DNA from: Planctomycetota bacterium
GTDB lineage: Bacteria; Planctomycetota; Uabimicrobiia; Uabimicrobiales; Uabimicrobiaceae
Assembly: GCA_029260735.1 (NCBI GenBank)
Contig: JAJDCR010000119.1
Coordinates: 22,454 to 86,453 of the forward strand
DNA length: 64,000 nucleotides
Reading direction: 5' to 3'
Positions 7,654-15,860 of the stretch are shown here, in pieces (positions within the stretch are counted from its first letter, which is position 1; every line of letters starts with the position of its first letter). Under the pieces are notes generated by a model that was not told where the DNA came from, made no database searches, and saw nothing but the letters and a program-made list of their open reading frames with translations. The position numbers and the translations under genes are program-made.

Positions 7654-8685
7654 CTACTGGATACTGACAATGATGATCTTTTCCCCTGCTCGCAAAATAT
7701 TTTTAGGGCAGGGTAAAACTGTTTGTTTGTGAGAACTTTCATAGCCTAAGATTTTGATTTTGAGATTTTCTTCTACTTCAGCGACTGTTTTTCCATCCAT
7801 CTCTTCGCAAACTTCCAAAGAAATTAGGCGAGCCAATTGGTTATAAATAGTAAAACTGGAAAGAGATATGTCCATTCCCACTGCTTTGGCCGCAAAAATA
7901 GGGGCATAAGAAGAGGCTGTGGAGACCGTCGGAAAATCAAATTGTTCCGAGATTTTCTCGGCTAAGTTATCGTCAAATATTCTCAATACCAATTTTACAT
8001 CGGGATTGAGATTACGAGCAGTAAAAGCACAATCTATATTTGTTAGGTCATCATCTGTGGCGCAAATTACTGTTCGAGCCTTGGCCACGTTGGCTTTTTC
8101 TAAGATGGATTTATTGCGAACATTACCTAAAATAATAGGGATTTTCTGTAATAAAAGTTCTTCCACAAATTGTTTGTTGTAATTTTTTTCAATTCCAATA
8201 ACCATCACATCCATTTTTCTCAATTCATTGATGATTCTGTATCCCACTTTTCCGACACCACAAACTACGATGTGATTATCATAGGTCAATGCAGTCATAA
8301 CCCACCAATCCTGTAAATTTTGTTTTTCCCCAAAGAGCATAGCCACAAAAATAGAAATACCACAAGCCACCACAAAAACTCCCACCAGAGGTGCTAAATA
8401 AAGAAAAACTTGTACAGGCCAAGGGTAGGGAGGAGGAAGGATAAACTCAAAAAAAGCAGCCGCAAAAGCGGCAAACATAGCATCGGTAAAAGGTAAGTCT
8501 TCGCAGTTAGAATAGAGAATATAGCCCCCAACAAAGATAGTCAAGATCATACATATATTAGGAAGTTTAAACTCTTGGAGAAGAATGTAGTAGAATTTAA
8601 GCTTTCGAACAAGATACTCTTGTAGCTTTTGCCTTCTTTTTTTCTGAGGGTAGAGAATTTCTGGCGTTAAAGGCCGTCTTTTCAT
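7654..8685 (-). CDS. RCK/TrkA-N ion-channel-like membrane protein without K+ selectivity filter
   Basis: 343 residues from ATG 8685; a TTG at 8706 is an alternative start. The N-terminal third has two membrane helices (ICMILTIFVGGYILY and VFLYLAPLVGVFVVACGISIFV) framing a short hydrophobic pore-like segment (AMFAAFAAAFFEFILPPPYPW). The rest is a TrkA-N/RCK domain with the NAD loop VCGVGKVGYRIINEL and a small TrkA-C domain at the end. The layout matches MthK-type K+ channels, but the TVGYGD filter is absent, replaced by FFEFILPPPYP. It may be a non-selective or non-conducting relative that senses nucleotide or redox state. It is convergent with msrA (14 bp between stops). The (CGTAAT)n repeats lie just upstream and may affect its expression. 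Confidence 0.75.
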   Translation of the reverse strand: MKRRPLTPEILYPQKKRRQKLQEYLVRKLKFYYILLQEFKLPNICMILTIFVGGYILYSNCEDLPFTDAMFAAFAAAFFEFILPPPYPWPVQVFLYLAPLVGVFVVACGISIFVAMLFGEKQNLQDWWVMTALTYDNHIVVCGVGKVGYRIINELRKMDVMVIGIEKNYNKQFVEELLLQKIPIILGNVRNKSILEKANVAKARTVICATDDDLTNIDCAFTARNLNPDVKLVLRIFDDNLAEKISEQFDFPTVSTASSYAPIFAAKAVGMDISLSSFTIYNQLARLISLEVCEEMDGKTVAEVEENLKIKILGYESSHKQTVLPCPKNILRAGEKIIIVSIQ

Positions 8686-8710
8686 AGATTGTGTATGTCC
8701 TAGCAATATT

Positions 8711-8770
8711 CGTAATCGTAATCGTAATCGTAATCGTAATCTTTTTTTTATATTTGATTACGATTACGAG
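8711..8770. repeat. CGTAAT hexamer tandem repeat with inverted arm
   Basis: Five CGTAAT units run from 8711 to 8740. After a T-rich spacer, the complementary GATTACGATTACGA (8756-8769) can fold back on them. This gives a hairpin in the 132-bp gap between the channel gene start and the arsM stop. It resembles the CGTNNN hexamer arrays in the palindromes at 27337-27438 and 50617-50741. Confidence 0.7.
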
Positions 8771-8817
8771 TTAAAAAGAAATCTCTTATTTCAACTGTAT
8801 TTAGGGAGCCTTAAAAA

Positions 8818-9939
8818 CTAACAGCAGCTATTTTTTGGCTTTGTTGTTTCAAGAGCAAGGCCGTCTTTTGTTTCTTTAGGATCACGGAAAGTGTCTCGAC
8901 TACAGTCAAAGACAATCTCTTCCTTTACTTCTACGGCGGGGAGAATGGGAATGATATGTTTTTGGTAAGGCTCTTTGGTGAGAATTTCAAAGGTTTTTTC
9001 GCAAACCGCCATCCTTGCTCCTCGCAGGAGTTTGTGACCATCGTCATCTAAAACTTCTTTGAAAGGGCCTTTATAAATCACGGCATGATTTTTGTCGTAG
9101 CAAGGGCCTTCTTTACCTTTATAGGCAATAATTGTCATGGAACGATACTCAATTCCTTCTACTTTTTGCCAAGGTTTTGCGTCGAGTTTTTCGATATCAA
9201 TCCCATAGAAACCTGCTTCTTCTAATATTTGAACAAATTCTTGCTCCTGAAAGGCTCCACTAATACAGCCGCTCCAGAGCTCTGAGTCGTTTTTCAAATG
9301 TTCCGGACTATCTTCATCGGATACGATGTCAGAAATAGCAATTCTTCCCCCCTTTTTGAGCACACGGAACATTTCACTGATCAATTGTTTTTTCAAACTG
9401 TCGTCTACTAAATTCAAGACACAGTTACTAACAATGACATCGATAGAGTTATCCATGACCAAAGGCTTTTCTTGCTTTATTTTTTCCTTAAAAGCCTCTA
9501 GTTTAGTCAGATCTTCCACTGAAGAAACTGTATTGGTGGCCAGATAATCGTCTAGAGAGCTCAGATCTGTTTTTAAATCTTGGATATGCCCGTACTTGAA
9601 TTCAATATTGGAGTAGCCCATTTGCTCTTCGACAATAGGCTGATTTCTTTTGGCCAAATCGAGCATTTCCTTGGTCATATCTACTCCGATGACTTTTCCC
9701 TTAGGCCCAACCTTTTGAGCAGCGATAAAACAAATTTTTCCCCCACCAGAGCCCAAGTCAAGTACCGTTTCACCTTCTTTAACATATTCGGAAGGGTCTC
9801 CACAACCATAGTCTTTATCGATCACCTCTGAGGGAATGATTTTCAAGTACTGCGGATTGTAATTTACAGGACAACAAAGAGCTTCTTCTCTTTCTTCGGC
9901 TGCTTGAGCATACCTATCTGAAACGTTTTCTTTCTTCAT
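8818..9939 (-). CDS. arsM: Arsenite S-adenosylmethionine methyltransferase
   Basis: 373 residues. SAM methyltransferase fold with motif I VLDLGSGGGK (about 59-68), acidic loop GVDMT and post-I region SNCVLNL. Cysteines typical of ArsM are present in EALCCPVNYN (N-terminal), SNCVLNL and LWSGCISGAF, and the protein ends in a CC pair (NSCC). ArsM methylates trivalent arsenite stepwise to mono- and dimethylarsenicals. The extra C-terminal part (from about 275) resembles the arsenosugar-associated ArsM form. It is last in the leftward operon VOC-nucleosidase-arsS-arsM. AAGGAA lies about 8 nt before the ATG. The role as supplier of dimethylarsenite to ArsS is inferred from the pairing with arsS. 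Confidence 0.85.
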   Translation of the reverse strand: MKKENVSDRYAQAAEEREEALCCPVNYNPQYLKIIPSEVIDKDYGCGDPSEYVKEGETVLDLGSGGGKICFIAAQKVGPKGKVIGVDMTKEMLDLAKRNQPIVEEQMGYSNIEFKYGHIQDLKTDLSSLDDYLATNTVSSVEDLTKLEAFKEKIKQEKPLVMDNSIDVIVSNCVLNLVDDSLKKQLISEMFRVLKKGGRIAISDIVSDEDSPEHLKNDSELWSGCISGAFQEQEFVQILEEAGFYGIDIEKLDAKPWQKVEGIEYRSMTIIAYKGKEGPCYDKNHAVIYKGPFKEVLDDDGHKLLRGARMAVCEKTFEILTKEPYQKHIIPILPAVEVKEEIVFDCSRDTFRDPKETKDGLALETTKPKNSCC

Positions 9940-10032
9940 TTTTAATTTCCTTCTGGGAATTTCTATTTAGGAAGGTTTTTGATTAATTTTCTGTTTCCAA
10001 GTTTATTTTTAGTAATAACTAGTAAATTTCTG

Positions 10033-11007
10033 CTAAAGTAAAGAACCGCCGCAACTGGAACCACAACCAGCAGTGCAACCATAGCAGTAATCTCCTACTT
10101 GCACAGTTTTTATAACATCCAAAGAAGATGCTTCTAATATATCGTCTATGGTTAGAGGTTTACTCGTCCCATTAATAGCAGAGACTTTTTCCATTTGATT
10201 GAAGTCGCAATCGTAGATATTTCCCTGATAGTCAATGGATAGTTGATTTCTGCACATCAAACGATCAACGGTCTCGTCGTTATAATTTTCTTCTAAGAAC
10301 TTTAAGTATTTATCATAAACTCCTTTTCTTTGCAAATGGAGTTTAAATCTACCGACGGGTATATTGTTAATCGTAATTAAAGAGTGAAATTGAACTCCAA
10401 AATTATCTTGCAAGAATTTTTTGTAGGCTTTCTCTAAACTCGTTTGCTCAGGAGCTAAGACAAAATCTCCTGTTTCTGGCATCATGGGGTTGTAGACTAA
10501 GTCTAAGCGGAAATCATCTTTTCTGCCATACCCTAGATTATTAAGTAATTGAAGTGCCTCGATCGAGTTTTTGAAGACATTCTTACCTCTCATTTTGTCG
10601 ACATTTTCTTCCAGGTAACAAGGAAGTGAAGCAACCACTTGAACTTTTTGTTCTGCAAAAAACTCTGGCAAGTCCTGGTAGCCCTCTTCAAAAAAGATAG
10701 TGAGGTTCGACCTAACAATGACCTCTTTGCCTAGCTCGCGAGATTTTTTTACAATTTCCCGAAAGCCATTGTGCATTTCCGGGGCCCCCCCTGTGAGGTC
10801 AACGGTTTTAATTTGCTCATAGTCGCCAATTATTTGTAGGAGTTTGTCTTTTACTTGATGAGAGATTTCCTCTGTTCTTTTTGGAGAAGCTTCCACATGA
10901 CAATGCTTACAAGCCAAATTACACATGTACCCTAAATTAACTTGCAGGGTATCAATCGTCGTTTTTTCTATCTCTCTGTTCAATTTATTTTTAAAAGCTG
11001 TTATCAT
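10033..11007 (-). CDS. arsS: Arsenosugar biosynthesis radical SAM protein ArsS
   Basis: 324 residues. The radical SAM cluster motif CNLACKHC (C29, C33, C36) follows the N-terminal strand. DLTGGAPEMH is the SAM-binding GGE-like motif of this family. The C-terminal half has the family-specific Cys region (MCRNQLSIDYQGNIYDCDFNQ) and ends in a Cys/Gly-rich tail, CYGCTAGCGSSCGGS, as in the radical SAM/Cys-rich family. ArsS is known to couple the 5'-deoxyadenosyl group of SAM to dimethylarsenite, making the precursor of oxo-arsenosugars. The gene begins 5 nt after the nucleosidase stop and is followed by arsM, so translation is probably coupled. Confidence 0.85.
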   Translation of the reverse strand: MITAFKNKLNREIEKTTIDTLQVNLGYMCNLACKHCHVEASPKRTEEISHQVKDKLLQIIGDYEQIKTVDLTGGAPEMHNGFREIVKKSRELGKEVIVRSNLTIFFEEGYQDLPEFFAEQKVQVVASLPCYLEENVDKMRGKNVFKNSIEALQLLNNLGYGRKDDFRLDLVYNPMMPETGDFVLAPEQTSLEKAYKKFLQDNFGVQFHSLITINNIPVGRFKLHLQRKGVYDKYLKFLEENYNDETVDRLMCRNQLSIDYQGNIYDCDFNQMEKVSAINGTSKPLTIDDILEASSLDVIKTVQVGDYCYGCTAGCGSSCGGSLL

Positions 11008-11012
11008 AGTTT

Positions 11013-11753
11013 TTAGTCTTCCAAATTTAGTACTGTATGCTCAACAATAGGCCAAAGGTTATTGGCGGCATCTTGGGTAAAAGCATTTATGTCATCTGAA
11101 GCGTCCCCTTTGAGGTTGTCCGATATGGCCCTCAGCAAGAGAAAAGGAACTCCATAAACGTGGCATATTTGTCCGACGGCGGCCCCTTCCATCTCAACAG
11201 CCTCAGGAAAATCCAACTCTTCCCATAGATCCGACAACTCTTTTTTTCTCTCCGTCGTTATCAATTCTGAGCCGCTGACCACTCTTCCGAGAACTCTTCT
11301 CACTCCTGGTTTTAGAGGTGCTTGTAAAGCTAAATCCACCAGCCTCTGATCGGACTTAAATTCTCGAAGCTTCAAAAAAGGTAATTCTCCTATCTTATGC
11401 TGATAAGAAGGATCCCAAGGCAATTTGTAGCTTTTTACATTCATATTATAGTTTATTGTATCCGTGGCAACAACAACATCTCCTATTTGCAGGTTTTCTT
11501 TTAGACCTCCGGCTATTCCTGTAAACAAAATAGCCTTTCGCGCATGATATTGGTTTATCAGAGTGGTAACCACGCTAGAAGCAAAGTTTTGTCCAACATT
11601 AGAGGCCGCATAAACAACCTCTTTTTTCCCTATTTTGCCTTCAACAAAAGTTAAAAGATCATTGTGCTTATGAACTTTTTTTTCTTGGACATTCTCTTCT
11701 AGTTTGGCAATCTCCGCGGGCATTGCTCCGATGATACCAATTTTATTTTGCAT
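11013..11753 (-). CDS. 5'-methylthioadenosine/S-adenosylhomocysteine nucleosidase family protein
   Basis: 246 residues with the PNP/UDP phosphorylase fold. Motifs: GIIGAMPAEI at the N terminus, FTGIAGGL, VSGSELI, VEMEGAAVGQIC (substrate-ribose-binding Met-Glu) and RAISDN with the general-acid Asp. Family enzymes split adenine from MTA, SAH or 5'-deoxyadenosine. Here the gene directly precedes arsS (5-nt gap), so it may hydrolyse the adenosyl-arsenical made by ArsS, or clear 5'-deoxyadenosine and SAH released by ArsS and ArsM. That role is inference. It is slightly longer than the usual 230 residues because of an insertion around residues 120-145. Confidence 0.8.
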   Translation of the reverse strand: MQNKIGIIGAMPAEIAKLEENVQEKKVHKHNDLLTFVEGKIGKKEVVYAASNVGQNFASSVVTTLINQYHARKAILFTGIAGGLKENLQIGDVVVATDTINYNMNVKSYKLPWDPSYQHKIGELPFLKLREFKSDQRLVDLALQAPLKPGVRRVLGRVVSGSELITTERKKELSDLWEELDFPEAVEMEGAAVGQICHVYGVPFLLLRAISDNLKGDASDDINAFTQDAANNLWPIVEHTVLNLED

Positions 11754-11812
11754 ACTCTACCTTTCTATCTAAGAAAAACCTGTTTATTTGTCACTTTTTT
11801 AATTTTCTACTA

Positions 11813-12217
11813 TTAAAGGTTGGATGTAAGTTTCTTCGGCTCGATTAAATCAATGCGGTTGCCATAGAGATCTTTGAATACCGCTACCTTGCCATATTCG
11901 TGCTCAAAAGGTCCTTCGGTAAACTCGACTCCTTTTGCCTTGAATAGCTGATAGTCTCCCTCAAAATCATCCGTGTGCAGAAAAAACAACACTCGGCCTC
12001 CCGCTTGTTTACCAATAGCCGCTTGCTGCTCCTCATTTACTGCCTTAGATAAAAGTATCTCTGATCCTATTTTTCCTGGCGTAGCAAGACGGACCCATCT
12101 CTTTTCTTCCAGAGGAGTATCTTCGACGACTTGAAAGCCTAGTATTCCACAGTAGAACTGAATGGCTTCTTCGTAATCTCGAACCACTAGAGCGGTATGA
12201 GCAATTTTTTGAATCAT
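11813..12217 (-). CDS. VOC (glyoxalase/extradiol dioxygenase) superfamily protein
   Basis: 134 residues in two beta-alpha-beta-beta-beta repeats. A His early in the first repeat (KIAHTALVV, H7), Glu in GSEILLS, His in FFLHTDDF and Glu near the C terminus (IDLIEPK) could provide the metal site. The vicinal Cys pair of the C-As lyase ArsI is absent, so it is not ArsI. As the first gene of the putative arsenosugar operon (60 nt before the nucleosidase) it may act on a pathway intermediate or bind an arsenical, but no specific activity can be named. AGGA lies 8 nt before the ATG. Confidence 0.75.
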   Translation of the reverse strand: MIQKIAHTALVVRDYEEAIQFYCGILGFQVVEDTPLEEKRWVRLATPGKIGSEILLSKAVNEEQQAAIGKQAGGRVLFFLHTDDFEGDYQLFKAKGVEFTEGPFEHEYGKVAVFKDLYGNRIDLIEPKKLTSNL

Positions 12218-12271
12218 AAATTTTTCCTGAAAATAGTAATATAAGCCTTGATCACATCTTCGGAGGGAAAG

Positions 12272-12725
12272 GCTTATCTGAAACCGCTAAAGAAAAAGAT
12301 GATAGAAAACCGTCCTAAGCACCATGTTCCCTGGAGGGCGAGGCTCCTGCCGAGCAGGGGTTGTGATTCGCTCCTGATATAGTATTTAAGAACATCAATT
12401 GAATAATTAGGTTTCATATTGAAAAAACGTTTTATATCGCGGGTGCTCCTGCCGAACAGGGGATGTGCTTTGTTCTTAATGGTATTTAAAGCACATTCAC
12501 TGCATAGGTTTCATATTGAAAAAACGTTTTATATCGCGGATGCTTATCTGAAACCGCTTTAAAAAAAGATCATCGAAAACCGTTCTCAGCACCATGTTCC
12601 CTGGAGGGCGAGGCTCCTACCGAGCAGGGGATGTGATTGGCTCCTGATATTTTTATCTTGGCACAACCCCGGCGCGGCAGGAGCCTTGCCCTCCAGAGAA
12701 CATGGTGCTGAGAACGGTTTTCGAT
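12272..12725. repeat. Composite direct and inverted repeat block
   Basis: This 538-bp gene-free gap is filled with repeats. A unit of about 109 bp occurs twice in direct orientation (12272-12380 and 12542-12650) and contains the core CTGGAGGGCGAGGCTCCT. Positions 12572-12618 form a near-perfect inverted repeat with 12679-12725 (45 of 47 pairs), giving a very stable hairpin. A third direct repeat (aggtttcatattgaaaaaacg plus about 15 nt) occurs near 12409-12444 and 12506-12541. No coding potential is seen. It separates the arsenosugar operon from the cupin gene, both leftward. Confidence 0.85.
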
Positions 12726-12755
12726 AAACTAAGCCGTCTAAGTTATGATCGAATA

Positions 12756-13247
12756 TTAAGAAAAATAATCTCGAAAGAAAGCTATGATCTCTTCTTTGGC
12801 TTCGCTCAAGAGAGGCACTAGGTCTTGGTTTTTTCCAGGAGCTTTGCGTCGCCAGGGCTTGCCTGTCACCATCAAGGTCATAGCCATTTCGTCAATGGGG
12901 CGAACGTAGTGCCAAGAGTTGATGTCTGTCATTTCGTATTTTAGGTCGCCCGAAGCAATGAGTTTAACCGCTTCGGGGGGAGGCGTATCACTAGAGCCGT
13001 AGCCCACGGCCATTTCGTATTTCCCCGAAAGAATATGCATGGCCGAAGGCCAAGGATGAGGGTGAAAAAGAGCTTCCCCAGGACCACAAGGGTGTATTTT
13101 GTGCAAATAGATGCGGTAGCCTTCCCAAGAGCGATAAACCCTCTCTACGAAGGGCGGATGATAGTTTATGTTGAGCGATTGCCATTGGTCTTTTTCGGCC
13201 AGAAGTCGGGGCAGTTCCTTTTCGACTTGATCGAGTATATCTAGCAT
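12756..13247 (-). CDS. Cupin-fold protein of unknown function
   Basis: 163 residues with a double-stranded beta-helix pattern. The first cupin motif is recognisable as FHPHPWPSAMHILSGKYEM (two His, then G), with a second His-containing strand at NSWHYVRPIDE. This suggests a single-metal cupin resembling cysteine-dioxygenase-like or small oxygenase or isomerase proteins, but the substrate is unknown. AAGGAG lies 8 nt upstream of the ATG. It starts 36 nt after the xanthine dehydrogenase stop and is probably the last gene of that operon. Confidence 0.65.
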   Translation of the reverse strand: MLDILDQVEKELPRLLAEKDQWQSLNINYHPPFVERVYRSWEGYRIYLHKIHPCGPGEALFHPHPWPSAMHILSGKYEMAVGYGSSDTPPPEAVKLIASGDLKYEMTDINSWHYVRPIDEMAMTLMVTGKPWRRKAPGKNQDLVPLLSEAKEEIIAFFRDYFS

Positions 13248-13283
13248 GGTTCTTCTCCTTTTGCTTGATTATTCAGAGGATTT

Positions 13284-15860
13284 TTAGCGCCGAGCTAAAG
13301 GTAGTTTTCTCCGCCGGATTCCATCGTATTGGAAAAAGGCATTCGCGACAGCAGGAGCGGTCGGAACCAGACCAATTTCCCCAACTCCCTTGGCTCCATA
13401 AGGACCTAAGGGGTCGTGTACTTCTAAACCTTTAACTGTCAGGCGGGGCATTTCTTTGGCTCGGATAATTTGGCAGTCTTTGAGTTTTAAGCGAGTCGGG
13501 CGGGCATTTTCAATAGGACAGTCTTCTTGGAGGGCATAGCCTAGTCCCATGTGCAAAGAGCCTTCGATTTGTCCTTCAAAAAGAGTCGGATTGATGATTT
13601 TCCCCGCGTCATGGGCAGCAATGATTTCCTCTATTTTTCCTTTTTCATCAAGTATGACGAGTTGAGAGGCATAGCTGTAAGAGTAATGGGTGACAATCTC
13701 TTGGTTCTGGTTTTTTTGCCCTGGTTTGGTGGTGAAGTCACAGCGCCATTCTCCCAAGTACTCTTTTCCTTTGAGTTCAGCGAGTGAATTTGTTTCGAGA
13801 TCTTTGTTTAATTTTTGAGAGGCGTTGATAATAGCATTACCGACTAGAGAAGTGGCCCGCGAAGCCGTTGTCATTCCCGCGTGAGCCTGAGCAACCTTGG
13901 ACTCTACTCGCACCTCGATAATTTTGGGATCAAGCCCTGTCTGTTCGCAGAGAAACTGTATAGCGACAGTATGAACCCCTTGTCCCATCTCTGTCCATCC
14001 GTGGTAGAGAATGACTTTTTCTGGACTTTCGATGATAATTTTAACTTTACTGCTATCTGGTGAGCCATTGCCGACACCTGTATTTTTGATTCCGCAAGCT
14101 AAACCTGTGTAATGGGCTTGATAAAAGTCTTCTTTTAAGGCCAGAAGAGAGGCTTTTACTCCGACTCCTTGGTGGAGAACTTGTCCGGTAGAGGTGCAGC
14201 TACCGTTATCTAATGCATTATCATAGCGAAATTGCCAGCGGTCAAATTCTCCTTTTTGACAGAGTTCATCAATGGCCGATTCCAAGGCAAAATTAGCTTG
14301 GTTTGCTCCAAAACCACGCATTGCGCCCGCCGGGCAATTGTTCGTGTGAACGGTTTTCGCTTCGATGTCAACAGTAGGGACATAATAAGCTCCGGTAGCA
14401 TGTCCTGCTGCTCTTTCTAGTACCTTCATCCCAACGGAGGCATAGGCTCCCGTATCACCAATGATACGAGCCTTAAGAGCTTGTAGTTTTCCTTTTTTGT
14501 CACAACCTAGAATATAGTGCAAGCGTAAGGGATGTCGTTTAATCGACATCCGAATGGACTCTTCTCGGGTTAGAGTAATTTTCACAGGCACTTGGAGTAA
14601 GTATGCGGCCAAGGCGACATGGCCTTGGATGGAAAGGTCTTCTTTTCCTCCAAAACCCCCTCCGTTGGGGACTAAAATCACATTAACCTTTTCTAAGGGG
14701 AGCCCTAGAAGATCAGCAATTTGTCGTTGGTCTTCGTAGACTCCTTGTCCTTGGCTATAAACTTCTAATTCTTCGGCCAGAGGACGAGCAATCGCTGCTT
14801 CTGGTTCCATGTAGGCATGTTCAATTCTTTGTGTTTCATAAACTTCATCGACAATAAAAGCGCACTGAGCAAGAGTTTTGTCAATATCTTCTCCTCGACG
14901 AACTAAGCAAGTGTCCAGTAAATTAGTTTCATGATTTTCATGGACAAGAGGACTATCTGCTTGGAGAGCTTTTTCCATGTCGCAAACCGGCTCTAAAACT
15001 TCGTATTCCACTTCAATTAGCGCTACTGCCTCGCGGGCGATATCTTTGTCTTTTGCGATGACTGCGGCAAGGACATCTCCGACGTAATGAGTGTTTTCTC
15101 CCGGAGCGACAAAAAGGGGCCAATCGGCTTTGATTAAACCAATAAAACGCTTTCCCGGAAGATCACAGTGGGTTAACACTCTCTCGACTCCCTCTAAAGC
15201 TTTGGCCTTCTCTGTGTCGATTCGAAGAACTTTGGCTCGGGGATGATCGCTCAAACGCAAAGCCATATGTCGCATTTCGGGAAAACTCAAGTCGTCGACG
15301 TAAGGTCGTTGGCCTAAGACGACACTCCGAGAGTTGTATTTAGGAAAACGTTGCCCAACCTTAGCCCGCTTTTCCACTTTTTGCTCAAGAGGTAGGCGGT
15401 TTTCTTGGAGAAGTTGAGCGCTATACTCAATCGCTTCGATAATTTTTGTGTAACCTGTACAACGACATAGACTAGGGGTAATCGCTTTACGAATTTCCGA
15501 GAGCTTAGGCTGAGGATTTTGCTCCAAAAGGGCTTTTGCCCGTACGGCCATTGCGGGAATACAAAAGCCGCATTGAACCGCTCCTTTTTCGACAAACGCT
15601 CCGGCAAGAGTTTCTTTCCAACTATCGCTCCAGCCCTCTGTTGTGAGGACCTCTTTTCCCGCCACTTTTTTCATGGGCATAGTGCAAGAGATAGTGGCTT
15701 TACCATTGACCGCAACAGTGCAAGCTCCACAGGCACCTTGAGGAGCACAACCATCCTTAGGAGAAATCAGCTTTGCTTTTTCTCGCAAATAGCGCAGGAA
15801 TGAAAACTGAGGATCGCCTTCATATTTTTGAGTTTCGCCGTTTAGAATAAATTCGATCAT
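13284..15860 (-). CDS. Selenium-dependent-type xanthine dehydrogenase (fused 2Fe-2S and Mo domains)
   Basis: 858 residues in one chain. An N-terminal plant-type [2Fe-2S] domain has C38, C44, C47 and C59. A second [2Fe-2S] domain has QCGFC (C97, C100) and CRC (C132, C134). The large molybdopterin domain has GGGFGGKED, AMRGFGANQ, MGQGVHT and the catalytic-Glu motif GAKGVGEIGL. There is no FAD domain. The single-chain layout, length and stretches such as IKADWPLFVAPGENTHYVGD and KNTGVGNG match the family named selenium-dependent xanthine dehydrogenase, studied in Enterococcus faecalis, whose activity needs SelD. ATG overlaps the stop of the pentapeptide gene (ATGA), with AAAGGA upstream. That it binds a seleno-molybdenum cofactor here is inference. 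A conventional Mo hydroxylase on another purine or aldehyde is the alternative. Confidence 0.75.
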   Translation of the reverse strand: MIEFILNGETQKYEGDPQFSFLRYLREKAKLISPKDGCAPQGACGACTVAVNGKATISCTMPMKKVAGKEVLTTEGWSDSWKETLAGAFVEKGAVQCGFCIPAMAVRAKALLEQNPQPKLSEIRKAITPSLCRCTGYTKIIEAIEYSAQLLQENRLPLEQKVEKRAKVGQRFPKYNSRSVVLGQRPYVDDLSFPEMRHMALRLSDHPRAKVLRIDTEKAKALEGVERVLTHCDLPGKRFIGLIKADWPLFVAPGENTHYVGDVLAAVIAKDKDIAREAVALIEVEYEVLEPVCDMEKALQADSPLVHENHETNLLDTCLVRRGEDIDKTLAQCAFIVDEVYETQRIEHAYMEPEAAIARPLAEELEVYSQGQGVYEDQRQIADLLGLPLEKVNVILVPNGGGFGGKEDLSIQGHVALAAYLLQVPVKITLTREESIRMSIKRHPLRLHYILGCDKKGKLQALKARIIGDTGAYASVGMKVLERAAGHATGAYYVPTVDIEAKTVHTNNCPAGAMRGFGANQANFALESAIDELCQKGEFDRWQFRYDNALDNGSCTSTGQVLHQGVGVKASLLALKEDFYQAHYTGLACGIKNTGVGNGSPDSSKVKIIIESPEKVILYHGWTEMGQGVHTVAIQFLCEQTGLDPKIIEVRVESKVAQAHAGMTTASRATSLVGNAIINASQKLNKDLETNSLAELKGKEYLGEWRCDFTTKPGQKNQNQEIVTHYSYSYASQLVILDEKGKIEEIIAAHDAGKIINPTLFEGQIEGSLHMGLGYALQEDCPIENARPTRLKLKDCQIIRAKEMPRLTVKGLEVHDPLGPYGAKGVGEIGLVPTAPAVANAFFQYDGIRRRKLPLARR

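Noticed and set aside
11813..12217. VOC protein as the C-As lyase ArsI
   Set aside because: The vicinal Cys pair required for trivalent organoarsenical binding is not present.
15519..15803. 94-codon plus-strand frame opposite the xanthine dehydrogenase FeS domain
   Set aside because: Antisense shadow; the minus-strand protein has full Cys motifs.
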